Source: Rickettsiales bacterium (GTDB taxonomy: Bacteria > Pseudomonadota > Alphaproteobacteria > Methylaequorales > Methylaequoraceae). From it: DNA of 34,107 nucleotides. Within the stretch, counting starts at the first letter, position 1. Each line of letters begins with the position of its first letter. The stretch is from positions 1-34,107 of the forward strand of contig JAOOJU010000006.1 in the NCBI GenBank assembly GCA_028407765.1. Direction: 5' to 3'. Of this stretch, positions 26,705 to 34,107 are shown in pieces. The notes under the pieces are model-generated. The model was given only the letters and a program-made list of their open reading frames with translations. It did not search any database and was not told where the DNA came from. The position numbers and the translations under genes were made by a program.

Positions 26705-27958
26705 ATGACCCAGTTATTAAAAATTTCATGTGTATTATTGGGGATCTCATTTTCTCTAAGATTGCATACTCCAATTGCTTTTGGTTTATGCGTTCTTATT
26801 CCAGTTTTGATAATTTTTTTTGAAAAAAGAAAAAGAATTAATGAATGGGTTTTAAAGGCAAAAGAAACAAAATTAATTTTCTTTTTATTACCTCTAGTTA
26901 TTTCATTTGGTCTTAGTTCTCTTAATTCAATTGAAATTTCTAGATCCTTTCCTGTGATTTTTTATCTTTTCACATATATGTTCTTTTCATACATATTGTT
27001 TTTTTTTTTTAAAGAAAATAAAGAAGCTTTAACTATTACCAGTGTATTTATTATTATTTCTGTTTGCTTTTCTACAATTCTTGTAACTGCCTATAATTGC
27101 TTCGAGTATTTCTCAATTCCTGAATGGTACATTAATTCAAAGGGAAACATAACGTCAGGAGAAGAACTTTGGTCAGGCGAAGTGAGGAGATTTAAAGGGT
27201 TTTCTAATTTATTAGTTTTATTAATTTGTCTTTGTCCTTTTTTTGAGAAGATAATAAGTAACAAAAAAATTTTTATTTCCTACTTTATTTTTCCATTAAT
27301 AATTCCGATAATCTATTTAGGTAATGTCAATTCAGCTGCTCTGGGATTACTTTCAGGTACCATACTAATTAGTATTTATAGACTTTTAATGTTTTCAGAA
27401 AGACCAAAAAAAAAGTTAACAATAATAGCAACTCTTTCTCTTCTAACTTTAAGTTTTATTTTAAATGTTTTAGTAAAACAATACGAAAGTAGTCCAATTG
27501 CTAAAATTAATTTTATAATTCCTACTAGTATTGTAGATGCTCACAGACAAATTATTTGGGGTTTTTCTTTAAGTAAATATAAAAATAAACCTTTATTAGG
27601 AATCGGGCCTGATTCTTCGAACTTTATGAAAGGTAGTCAAGAAAATATTGGTCATCCATCAACAGGAGATATGAATTATATTCCAAGTCATCCTCATAAC
27701 TTTTTTATAGAACTATTACTTGAAACTGGTTTATTGGGGATTTTAACTTTTTCAAGTCTAATAATATACGTAAATTATTACATTGCAAAAAGATATAGTC
27801 GCTTAAGTTCTGGTTATTTAATTTTTTTTAATGGTTATTTTTGGGGTTCTTCATTAGTTAATTTTTCATTCTGGGCTTCATGGTGGCAAGGAAGTTATTT
27901 TTTAATTTTAGCAATAATATTTTCCGCTATGTATAATGAAAAAGAAAGAAGATATTGA
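26705..27958 (+). CDS. O-antigen ligase / Wzy-like membrane protein
   Basis: A 417-residue polytopic membrane protein with about ten hydrophobic segments. Near residues 300-345 it carries a large periplasmic-loop pattern: PLLGIGPDSS, then SHPHNFFIELLLETGLLG, which is the hallmark of the O-antigen ligase/polymerase (Wzy_C) superfamily. Members join polysaccharide to lipid A-core (WaaL) or polymerise repeat units (Wzy); the subfamily cannot be told apart by eye. It begins an isolated plus-strand pair and ends in TGATG overlap with the sugar dehydrogenase gene. No other polysaccharide synthesis genes adjoin it, but the lipid A genes lie about 18 kb away in the same window. Confidence 0.8.
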   Translation: MTQLLKISCVLLGISFSLRLHTPIAFGLCVLIPVLIIFFEKRKRINEWVLKAKETKLIFFLLPLVISFGLSSLNSIEISRSFPVIFYLFTYMFFSYILFFFFKENKEALTITSVFIIISVCFSTILVTAYNCFEYFSIPEWYINSKGNITSGEELWSGEVRRFKGFSNLLVLLICLCPFFEKIISNKKIFISYFIFPLIIPIIYLGNVNSAALGLLSGTILISIYRLLMFSERPKKKLTIIATLSLLTLSFILNVLVKQYESSPIAKINFIIPTSIVDAHRQIIWGFSLSKYKNKPLLGIGPDSSNFMKGSQENIGHPSTGDMNYIPSHPHNFFIELLLETGLLGILTFSSLIIYVNYYIAKRYSRLSSGYLIFFNGYFWGSSLVNFSFWASWWQGSYFLILAIIFSAMYNEKERRY

Positions 27959-29115
27959 TGTATTTTGTCTCAAAAATTGCATTTTTTATAATCATTTTTA
28001 ACTTTCACTTCATTATGGCAGATGAAAGGATCAAAAATTATAGAAATTATAACCTAACAAAAACTAAATTTAAGCTAACTGAAATTGTAAAAGGACTTAA
28101 TTATCCCTGGGGCCTAACATTCATTGATAATGAGAGATTATTAATAACTGAAAAAAATGGAAAACTTTTAAGAGTGAATATCAACAATAAAGAAATCACA
28201 GAAATAAAACATAATATTCAAAGTCTTCAATATGATGGTGGTAGCTCTCAGGGTGGGCTTTTGGATGTTCTCTATCATGAAGGTTACACATATTTTTCCT
28301 ATAGCCATATACACAACAGTGATATGATGGATGGTCAAGATCTCAAATACTCTAGTACGGCTATCGCTAGGGGAGAACTTTTGGGAAATGAAATAAAAAA
28401 TTTGGAGATTTTACTAATTGGAACACCAGGAATTAGCACAAATAAACACTGGGGATCTAGACTTGTAATAAAGGATAATTTCTTGTACGCAAGTTTTGGG
28501 GAAAGAGGTAAAGGTATGATTGCCCAAGATCCTACGAAACACCCTGGGAGTATAATTAGAATTAATTTAGATGGAACTATCCCAGAGGATAACCCTGCTT
28601 TTATGAGTGAATCAAACTGGTTGCCAGAAATTTATCAGATTGGAGTAAGAAACCCTCAAGGTATGACTTTATCGCCCAATGATAACGAAATATATTTTTC
28701 TCAACATGGTCCGATGGGAGGCGATAATTTAGGTATTGTTAAGTATGCTGGCAACTATGGTTGGAAAAATATTGCGTGGGGAGGTAAAGAGTATACTTGG
28801 ATAAAAATAGGAGATGAACCTTTCAAAGATGAATTCGATAAACCCATTATTGCATGGGTTCCGTCTATGGCTATTGGACAGATTTCATTCTATAATGGAG
28901 ATATTTTCTCTGAATGGAATGGTGACCTTATTGGGAGCGCAACAAAAGCTGGATTACTATTTAGATTAGACTTTGAAAATAATATTATTATAAATGAAGA
29001 GATCATCCTAAACCAAGAATTAGGCAGAATTAGAGACTTTGAAATTGATAGACAAGGTAATATTTTTATTATAATTGATGATGAAGATTCTTCTTTGTGG
29101 AAATTATCTAAATAA
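27958..29115 (+). CDS. PQQ-dependent sugar dehydrogenase family (soluble aldose dehydrogenase-like)
   Basis: A 385-residue six-bladed beta-propeller of the GSDH/YliI family. Residues 1-20 form a signal peptide with likely cleavage after IMA. Landmarks include LNYPWGLTF near 42-50, GGSSQGGLLDV, NKHWGSRL with the probable catalytic histidine, PEIYQIGVRNPQGM and QHGPMGGDN. Homologues oxidise aldose sugars in the periplasm using PQQ and calcium. No PQQ synthesis genes are here, so cofactor supply is unknown. The ATG at 27958 overlaps the preceding stop, which argues for joint expression with the ligase-like protein. It ends 5 bases from the convergent ftsY. Confidence 0.87.
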   Translation: MYFVSKIAFFIIIFNFHFIMADERIKNYRNYNLTKTKFKLTEIVKGLNYPWGLTFIDNERLLITEKNGKLLRVNINNKEITEIKHNIQSLQYDGGSSQGGLLDVLYHEGYTYFSYSHIHNSDMMDGQDLKYSSTAIARGELLGNEIKNLEILLIGTPGISTNKHWGSRLVIKDNFLYASFGERGKGMIAQDPTKHPGSIIRINLDGTIPEDNPAFMSESNWLPEIYQIGVRNPQGMTLSPNDNEIYFSQHGPMGGDNLGIVKYAGNYGWKNIAWGGKEYTWIKIGDEPFKDEFDKPIIAWVPSMAIGQISFYNGDIFSEWNGDLIGSATKAGLLFRLDFENNIIINEEIILNQELGRIRDFEIDRQGNIFIIIDDEDSSLWKLSK

Positions 29116-29120
29116 CTTAT

Positions 29121-30032
29121 TCAAATATTGAGCAATGCCTCTGAAAATTCTTTTGCTTTAAAATCAATTAAATCCTCTTTGGCTTCACCCACTCCCAGAC
29201 TTATTATGGGAATTTTCAGTGTTTCTCCAATCGGAATAATTGCACCGCCTTTTGCAGTTCCATCTAACTTCGTGATAATTAAACTACTAATTTTACAAAT
29301 TTCATTAAAAACTTGAGCTTGCTTAATTGAGTTCTGACCAGTATTACCATCAAGTACAAGAATAGTTTCGCCTGGAGAATCATTATCTAACTTTTTTAAA
29401 ACTCTGATGATTTTTGACAACTCATCCATTAAATTAGATTTATTATGTAGTCTTCCAGCTGTATCAATTAATAAAATATCGAGATTCTTTTTTTTTGCTT
29501 CTTCATATGAAGAAAATGCCAATGAAGCTGGATCAGTATTTTCAACTGATGAAAAAAAAGTAGAGCCAGTTTTTTTTGACCAAATTTCAAGTTGTTCTAT
29601 TGCCGCGGCTCTAAATGTATCTGCTGCAACGATACCAACTTTTTTTTTTAATAAAGAAAACTTATATGCTAATTTTCCAACTGTTGCTGTTTTACCCACA
29701 CCATTAACTCCAACAATTAAAATCACAAAGGGTTTTTTTTTGAATTGAATTTCTTTTTCCAATGGCTTTAAGATATTTATCATCGATTGTGAAATATTTT
29801 TTTTCACAGATTCAGGACTTGTATCTACAAATTTTGATTTTCTTATTTTTGCAATAATTTGTTCTGAAAGAGACACTCCAATATCTGAAGTAATTAACAG
29901 ATCTTCAAGTTCATTCAAAGTTTCATCATCAATCTTCTTGCTTTTTAAAATCGTCTTAATACCATCTCCAATTTTACTGGATGATTTTGTTAATCCTTTT
30001 TTTAAATTTTTAAACCAAGAAAAAACCATCAT
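29121..30032 (-). CDS. ftsY: Signal recognition particle receptor FtsY
   Basis: A 303-residue SRP GTPase with helical N domain (residues about 1-95) and G domain. GTPase motifs are GVNGVGKT (108-115), DTAGR (190-194) and TKLDG (264-268). The acidic A domain of E. coli FtsY is absent; the protein starts with a short amphipathic, basic region (MVFSWFKNLKKG) suited to membrane contact, typical of compact FtsY. It receives ribosome-SRP complexes at the inner membrane, pairing with Ffh encoded at 32,271. Start is at the ATG at 30032 overlapping the mtaB stop as ATGA; an ATG at 30029 follows directly. Confidence 0.95.
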   Translation of the reverse strand: MMVFSWFKNLKKGLTKSSSKIGDGIKTILKSKKIDDETLNELEDLLITSDIGVSLSEQIIAKIRKSKFVDTSPESVKKNISQSMINILKPLEKEIQFKKKPFVILIVGVNGVGKTATVGKLAYKFSLLKKKVGIVAADTFRAAAIEQLEIWSKKTGSTFFSSVENTDPASLAFSSYEEAKKKNLDILLIDTAGRLHNKSNLMDELSKIIRVLKKLDNDSPGETILVLDGNTGQNSIKQAQVFNEICKISSLIITKLDGTAKGGAIIPIGETLKIPIISLGVGEAKEDLIDFKAKEFSEALLNI

Positions 30033-31288
30033 AAAACCTTTGCAATTAGTGATTTTTCATTAAAACTTTTAAATTTAACCTCTATCAATTCACCATTCAT
30101 TTTTTTAATCTGGTTTTTATTTAAATCAGGTATGGATAATTTGAAATAATCATCAGTATAACTTAAATTTGACCCCTCAAATAAAATTTTATTTATTTTT
30201 CCGACTTTTTCCTTCATAATTTCTAATTTTATCCAAGAACCAAGTTTTCTTAATTGACTTGCTCTATAATTTATAATTTTTCTCTCTACCTGAGGCATCT
30301 TAGACGCTGGTGTGCCAATTTTAGGAGAAAAAGGGAAAATATGTAAATTTGAAAAGTTACATTGATTTATACATTCATAAGTATTCTGAAAATTCTGTTC
30401 AGTTTCCGTAGGAAAACCAACTATTATGTCGGCCCCGAATGTAATGCTTGGTCTTTTCTTCTTTAGGTAGTTACATAGATTTAATAAATCTGTCCTATTA
30501 TGGCGTCTTTTCATTCTTTTCAGTATCATATTATCTCCAGATTGAGCTGAAAGATGTATATGAGGCATTATCTTTTTTTCATTAGTTATCAAATCCAAAA
30601 GATCCGCATCAATTTCTGCAGGATCAATAGAAGACAATCTCAACCTGTTTAAATCAGGCAACATATTTAATAGCCTTTTTATAATTTCTCCCAGTTTAGG
30701 TTTTCCGGGAAGATCATTTCCGTATGATGTTATATCAACCCCTGTCATGATGATTTCTTTGTAACCTGCTTTTAAAAACTTTTTGGTTCTTGTAACTATT
30801 TCGCTTAATGGCAAACTAACAGAGTCTCCCCTTCCATACGGTATGATACAAAATGTACATCTATGATCACATCCCTGTTGAATTTGCAATAACGCACGAG
30901 TTTTTTGATTAAATTTCTCTAATGGTTCAGGGAAAACACTTGTTTTCATTTTTGCCTCATGAACTAAATTACCTAATTTATTTTGATAAGAAATCTTTTG
31001 GGTTTTAAATTGATTTTTTATAATTTCATCAACCTCATTCATGTCTAGAAAAGACTTTGGATCAACATGTGATGCACAACCTGTTACAATTATTTTATTT
31101 TTTGGATTCTGTTTTTTTGCTTTTCTAATTTCACTTTTAGACTTTTGGACAGCATTGTTTGTGACTGCACAAGTATTAATAACTATCGTAGACTTAACAT
31201 TATTTTTTACCAGAATATCAGAAATTACTTCTGATTCATAAGAGTTCAATCTACAACCTAAATTTATTACTGACGATTCATTCTTCAT
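30029..31288 (-). CDS. mtaB: tRNA t6A37 methylthiotransferase (MtaB-type)
   Basis: A 419-residue radical-SAM methylthiotransferase. The N-terminal domain binds one Fe-S cluster through C12, C40 and C71 (in NLGCRLN, INTCAVT and VTGCAS). The radical-SAM motif CDHRCTFC gives C140, C144 and C147. The NLGCRLNSYESE start is typical of MtaB, which makes ms2t6A at position 37 of tRNA, rather than MiaB or RimO. The TRAM domain at the C-terminus is short. It overlaps both neighbours by 4 bases (ATGA at dapF-mtaB and mtaB-ftsY), so all three are translated from one message. Confidence 0.92.
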   Translation of the reverse strand: MKNESSVINLGCRLNSYESEVISDILVKNNVKSTIVINTCAVTNNAVQKSKSEIRKAKKQNPKNKIIVTGCASHVDPKSFLDMNEVDEIIKNQFKTQKISYQNKLGNLVHEAKMKTSVFPEPLEKFNQKTRALLQIQQGCDHRCTFCIIPYGRGDSVSLPLSEIVTRTKKFLKAGYKEIIMTGVDITSYGNDLPGKPKLGEIIKRLLNMLPDLNRLRLSSIDPAEIDADLLDLITNEKKIMPHIHLSAQSGDNMILKRMKRRHNRTDLLNLCNYLKKKRPSITFGADIIVGFPTETEQNFQNTYECINQCNFSNLHIFPFSPKIGTPASKMPQVERKIINYRASQLRKLGSWIKLEIMKEKVGKINKILFEGSNLSYTDDYFKLSIPDLNKNQIKKMNGELIEVKFKSFNEKSLIAKVL

Positions 31289-32130
31289 TTTAAACTCATT
31301 CGTATATTTTCTATATTAACTACTCCATTATATACCTCGGAAACAGGACCAGTCATCAATAAATGATTATCACTGAGAAAAGATATTTCCAAGTCACCTC
31401 CCGTCATCCTAACAATGGAGTTCCTTTCAGTTAGATTATTATTATATGCGGCAATTAATGATGCACAAGCACCTGTTCCGCAAGCGTCTGTAAAGCCAGA
31501 ACCTCTCTCATAAACTTGCAATTCAATTAGTTTTCTTGATACTATTTTTGCAACATTAACATTTACCCCCTGAGGAAATATTTTCATTTTACTTACATTA
31601 ACACAATCCTCTTTTATTATTTCCCTTTCTATTTGATCGCAAAAAAAAACAACATGCGGATTACCTACACTTACAGAAAATCCATTTTTTAAATGTTTAA
31701 GTCCAATTCCTAGATCCTGAGTATCCATGGGATGCCTTAGGGGAATCTCATCCCAATTAAACTTGGCAATTCCCATATCCACGCTTATTAAACCATTTTC
31801 TAATTCTTCCACATCAACCAATCCACCTTTTGTTTCAAGCACTACATTCTTAGTTTTTGATTCTTTTATTATAAGTTTCCCTACACATCTAGTGGCATTT
31901 CCACAACTCTCTGCCTCTGAACCATCTGAATTAAAAATAAGAATTTGGAAATCCGCTATTCCGTCTTCGGAGTTTTTTATTAAAACTATCTGGTCGCAAC
32001 CAATCCCTAACCTTCTATTGGACAAATATTTAATCTCATCAGCCTCTAGATTAAGATTAAAATTTCTTGTATCAATGATAATAAAATCATTCCCAAGTCC
32101 ATTCATTTTTACAAAAGATAAATTTTGCAT
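31285..32130 (-). CDS. dapF: Diaminopimelate epimerase
   Basis: A 281-residue enzyme converting LL- to meso-diaminopimelate for lysine and peptidoglycan synthesis. Its two catalytic cysteines are C76 (in ESCGNATRC) and C217 (in DACGTGACAS). The N-terminal FVKMNGLGNDFIIID block is diagnostic. The residue before the second cysteine block differs from the enterobacterial GxGET form (GSGFTDACG), a change I believe is common in alphaproteobacteria. It is the first gene of dapF-mtaB-ftsY and is divergent from ffh across a 140-base gap. Confidence 0.96.
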   Translation of the reverse strand: MQNLSFVKMNGLGNDFIIIDTRNFNLNLEADEIKYLSNRRLGIGCDQIVLIKNSEDGIADFQILIFNSDGSEAESCGNATRCVGKLIIKESKTKNVVLETKGGLVDVEELENGLISVDMGIAKFNWDEIPLRHPMDTQDLGIGLKHLKNGFSVSVGNPHVVFFCDQIEREIIKEDCVNVSKMKIFPQGVNVNVAKIVSRKLIELQVYERGSGFTDACGTGACASLIAAYNNNLTERNSIVRMTGGDLEISFLSDNHLLMTGPVSEVYNGVVNIENIRMSLK

Positions 32131-32270
32131 AGAGTTAAAGTAATTAAATTTATAAATAACTTTAAGAACTAATATTTTTTTGTTATAAAAACAATAATTA
32201 TTTTAGTCAGTCCACGAGTTTCGTGCACTGGCTTTTTTTGTGTTGAGCAATTTAACTTGAAAATTATTTT
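32131..32270. other. Divergent intergenic region between dapF and ffh
   Basis: This 140-base gap, the longest in the window, must hold the dapF promoter (minus) and the ffh promoter (plus). The left 75 bases are almost pure A/T with possible -10 elements such as TATAAA at 32151 and 32184. The right part carries a GC-richer hairpin described separately. No conserved SRP RNA motif (GGAAG/AGCAG loop) is seen, so I do not call a 4.5S RNA here. Confidence 0.6.
32205..32239 (+). terminator. Intrinsic-terminator-like hairpin in the ffh leader
   Basis: Left arm AGTCAGT-C-CACGA (from 32205) pairs with TCGTG-C-ACTGGCT (to 32233) around a short GTT loop: 12 pairs including one G-T pair, with a single C-C mismatch, then a run of T residues to 32239. 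The T tract is on the plus strand only. No recognised plus-strand gene precedes it, since dapF is divergent. It may end a short RNA of at most about 75 bases or act as an attenuator in the ffh leader. Confidence 0.65.
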
Positions 32271-33635
32271 ATGTTTAGTTCTTTAAGTGAAAAAATAACT
32301 CAAACTTTTAAGAAATTAAAAGGACAGGGTAAGATATCTGAATCGTCTCTTAATAATGCTTTGAGAGAAATAAGAATAGCTTTATTAGAAGCTGATGTAG
32401 CATTATCCACTACCAAAGATTTTATTGAAAAAATTAAAGAAAAAGCACTAGGTCAGGAGGTTCTTAGTAGTGTTACGCCGGATCAGATGGTTGTAAAAAT
32501 TGTAAATGATGAATTGGTCCAATTATTAGGCTCCGCTAGCTATGAATTAAACTTAAAATCGAAACCTCCTGCAATAATCCTAATGGCTGGTTTACAGGGA
32601 TCAGGAAAAACAACATCTTCAGCAAAATTAGCAAAAAAAATAACAGAAAAATATAAAAAATCAGTTTTAATGGCTTCTCTAGATATTTATAGACCTGCGG
32701 CACAAAAACAACTCGAAACACTTGGAAATCAGAATAATATTGAGACACTTGAGATATTTCCAACACAGAAGCCTTTGGAAATTGCTCTTAGAGCAAAAAA
32801 AACTGCAGAAACAGAAAACTTCGATGTTCTGATCCTGGATTCAGCTGGTAGAAATCATATTGATTTAAAAATGATGAATGAAATAGCAGAAATTTCAAAA
32901 AAAATTCAAATAATAGAAACTCTTCTCGTGGTAGACTCAATGGCTGGACAAGATTCAGTTAATACTGCAAAAAGTTTCTCAGAGAAAGTTAACATTACTG
33001 GAATTATCCTAACAAGAGTTGACGGAGATAGCAGAGGGGGAGCTGCTTTATCCATGAAATCGGTTACTAACCAACCAATAAAATTTCTTGGAATAGGTGA
33101 AAAAATTGAAGATTTAGAAGAATTTCACCCAGACAGAATTGCAAGTAGGATTTTAGATATGGGTGATGTAGTTTCCTTAGTTGAAAAAGCATCTGCTGAA
33201 ATTGATGATGAAGAAGCAAAAAAAATACAAGGAAAGTTCCTAAAGGGAAAATTTTCTCTATCTGACTATGCAAAACAGTTAGATCAAATTACCAAAATGG
33301 GTGGTCTTCAAGGATTGATAAAGTATCTTCCAGGAATGGCAAACTTAAAAGAGAAATTCAATGAATCTTCGGGTAAAGAGAAAATGATCGAAATTCAGAA
33401 AGCTATAATTTCATCAATGACAAAAAGAGAAAGATTTTTTCCTGATATAATCAAAGCCTCAAGGAAAATAAGAATTGCTAAAGGCTCAGGATCTTCAGTT
33501 CAGGAAGTTAATAAGCTTCTAAAGCAATTTAAGAAAATGAGTCAGATGATGAAAAAAATGGGTAAAAATAAAAATATAGAAGCCATGATGAATTCTAATC
33601 AACTTGGTGACATTAACTCGCTATTAAAAAAATGA
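32271..33635 (+). CDS. ffh: Signal recognition particle protein Ffh
   Basis: A 454-residue SRP54 protein with N domain (1-95), GTPase domain and methionine-rich M domain (about 320-440, ending with [10 protein letters not shown]). GTPase motifs are GLQGSGKT (107-114), DSAGR (190-194) and TRVDGD (248-253). The arginine in the last motif, where FtsY has lysine, fits my memory of alphaproteobacterial Ffh. It binds 4.5S RNA and signal sequences of nascent inner-membrane proteins. A weak ribosome-binding site precedes the ATG. The hairpin upstream may affect its expression. It is followed after 25 bases by rpsP. Confidence 0.97.
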   Translation: MFSSLSEKITQTFKKLKGQGKISESSLNNALREIRIALLEADVALSTTKDFIEKIKEKALGQEVLSSVTPDQMVVKIVNDELVQLLGSASYELNLKSKPPAIILMAGLQGSGKTTSSAKLAKKITEKYKKSVLMASLDIYRPAAQKQLETLGNQNNIETLEIFPTQKPLEIALRAKKTAETENFDVLILDSAGRNHIDLKMMNEIAEISKKIQIIETLLVVDSMAGQDSVNTAKSFSEKVNITGIILTRVDGDSRGGAALSMKSVTNQPIKFLGIGEKIEDLEEFHPDRIASRILDMGDVVSLVEKASAEIDDEEAKKIQGKFLKGKFSLSDYAKQLDQITKMGGLQGLIKYLPGMANLKEKFNESSGKEKMIEIQKAIISSMTKRERFFPDIIKASRKIRIAKGSGSSVQEVNKLLKQFKKMSQMMKKMGKNKNIEAMMNSNQLGDINSLLKK

Positions 33636-33660
33636 TAAATATAACAGAAAGGATACTAAA

Positions 33661-34107
33661 ATGGCCGTAGCATTAAGATTATCAAGAGGAGGTTCTAATA
33701 AAAGACCATTTTATAGAATAGTGGCTGCAGATATAAGAAGCCCAAGAGATGGAAGATTTATTGAAAGACTTGGAACTTATAACCCAATGAAACCTAAAGA
33801 CCACCCTGAAAGACTCTCTATTAAAAAAGAAAGAATAAAATATTGGTTGTCAGTCGGAGCGAAACCAACAAATAGAGTTGCAAAATTTCTCGCGCTTGAA
33901 GGTATGGTTGAAAAACCAAAAATATATGAACAAACTAAACAAAACAAACCTAGGGCTAAGACTGTTGAAAAATTAAAGGCAAAAGAAGAAAAAATGAAAA
34001 ATGCTGAATCAGCTGCTGAAACACCAGCTCCTGCTGCTGCTGAAATACCAGCTCCTGCCGCTGCTGAAACACCAGCTCCTGCCGCTACTGAAACACCAGC
34101 TCCTGCC
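33661..34107 (+). CDS. rpsP: 30S ribosomal protein bS16 (3' end beyond window)
   Basis: The frame opens with [11 protein letters not shown] and continues through [18 protein letters not shown] and LGTYNP, the typical bS16 core of about 80 residues, which helps assemble the 30S subunit body. An AAAGGA ribosome-binding site lies 8 bases before the ATG. After the core comes a lysine-rich linker (about 90-115) and then an Ala/Pro/Glu repeat still in frame at the window edge (149 codons so far). Alanine-rich bS16 tails occur in alphaproteobacteria. In many bacteria rimM, trmD and rplS follow, but those would be outside. Confidence 0.96.
   Translation, partial: MAVALRLSRGGSNKRPFYRIVAADIRSPRDGRFIERLGTYNPMKPKDHPERLSIKKERIKYWLSVGAKPTNRVAKFLALEGMVEKPKIYEQTKQNKPRAKTVEKLKAKEEKMKNAESAAETPAPAAAEIPAPAAAETPAPAATETPAPA
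34012..34107 (+). repeat. 24-bp tandem repeat in rpsP, four copies to window edge
   Basis: Four consecutive in-frame copies begin at 34012, 34036, 34060 and 34084, each encoding AAETPAPA with single variations (T to I in copy two, A to T in copy four). The copies differ by only one to three bases. The GC content is well above that of the rest of the window. The array may continue past the edge. Confidence 0.92.

Noticed and set aside
31727-32143. A 138-codon plus-strand open frame over dapF
   Set aside because: Antisense shadow of conserved dapF codons; serine/proline-rich product without family features. It could have explained the hairpin upstream of ffh, but its stop lies about 60 bases before the hairpin and it has no supporting signal.
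32131-32270. Possible 4.5S (SRP) RNA gene beside ffh
   Set aside because: The conserved SRP loop motifs (GGAAG and AGCAG type) are absent, and the hairpin is too short.
33051-33080. Ffh GTPase motif variants DSAGR and TRVDGD suggesting a defective GTPase
   Set aside because: From memory, arginine in this motif is usual in alphaproteobacterial Ffh, and the serine replacement is conservative; the M domain and P-loop are intact.

Overview
The window is a gene-dense, AT-rich (roughly 30% GC by eye) stretch of bacterial chromosome that looks alphaproteobacterial. Three small families best known from that class are present (DUF4170, DUF3035 and a DUF374-type acyltransferase). So are typical alphaproteobacterial neighbourhoods: pmbA next to a CysQ-like phosphatase, ubiA-rsmE-gshA, lspA-DUF3035-two M16 peptidases, and rpsP-ffh near dapF-mtaB-ftsY. 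Low GC, very short intergenic gaps and overlapping genes suggest a streamlined, possibly marine lineage of the SAR11 or HIMB59 kind; that placement is inference. I see no tRNA, rRNA, CRISPR array, insertion sequence or prophage. No gap between genes exceeds about 140 bases.

Layout. Positions 1-2,000 hold the start of gshA and rsmE on the minus strand, ubiA on the plus strand, and a small DUF4170 gene on the minus strand. From 2,048 to 8,867 a plus-strand series reads pmbA, a CysQ-like phosphatase, msbA, a DUF374 acyltransferase, waaA and lpxK, mostly an envelope and lipid A/Kdo assembly block. Positions 8,860-11,003 (minus) carry an M23 endopeptidase and xseA. Positions 11,054-14,865 carry purD, tadA (minus), a class I glutamine amidotransferase, an rRNA pseudouridine synthase and rsmD. 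From 14,866 to 26,612 a long minus-strand series contains maoC-like, ribF, ileS, lspA, two lipoproteins, two M16 peptidase-family proteins, pgi and mutL, listed in transcription order. Positions 26,705-29,115 (plus) hold an O-antigen ligase-like membrane protein and a PQQ-type sugar dehydrogenase, the most accessory-looking pair here. Positions 29,121-32,130 (minus) hold dapF-mtaB-ftsY, and 32,271 to the end (plus) holds ffh and the 5' part of rpsP.

How the genes fit together. Most are core functions: SRP targeting (ffh, ftsY), ribosome and tRNA maintenance (rpsP, rsmD, rsmE, pseudouridine synthase, tadA, mtaB, ileS), envelope building (msbA, waaA, lpxK, lspA, M23, ligase-like), and metabolism (purD, pgi, ribF, dapF, ubiA, gshA).

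The least explained items are an intrinsic-terminator-like hairpin just upstream of ffh, with no recognised gene before it on the same strand; a GC-rich 24-bp tandem repeat in the bS16 C-terminal extension; two Asn/Gln/Tyr-rich lipoproteins beside lspA and an active/inactive M16 pair; and five convergent gene junctions with essentially no room for terminators. I did not find a convincing new multi-gene system such as a defence island, secretion system or biosynthetic cluster.
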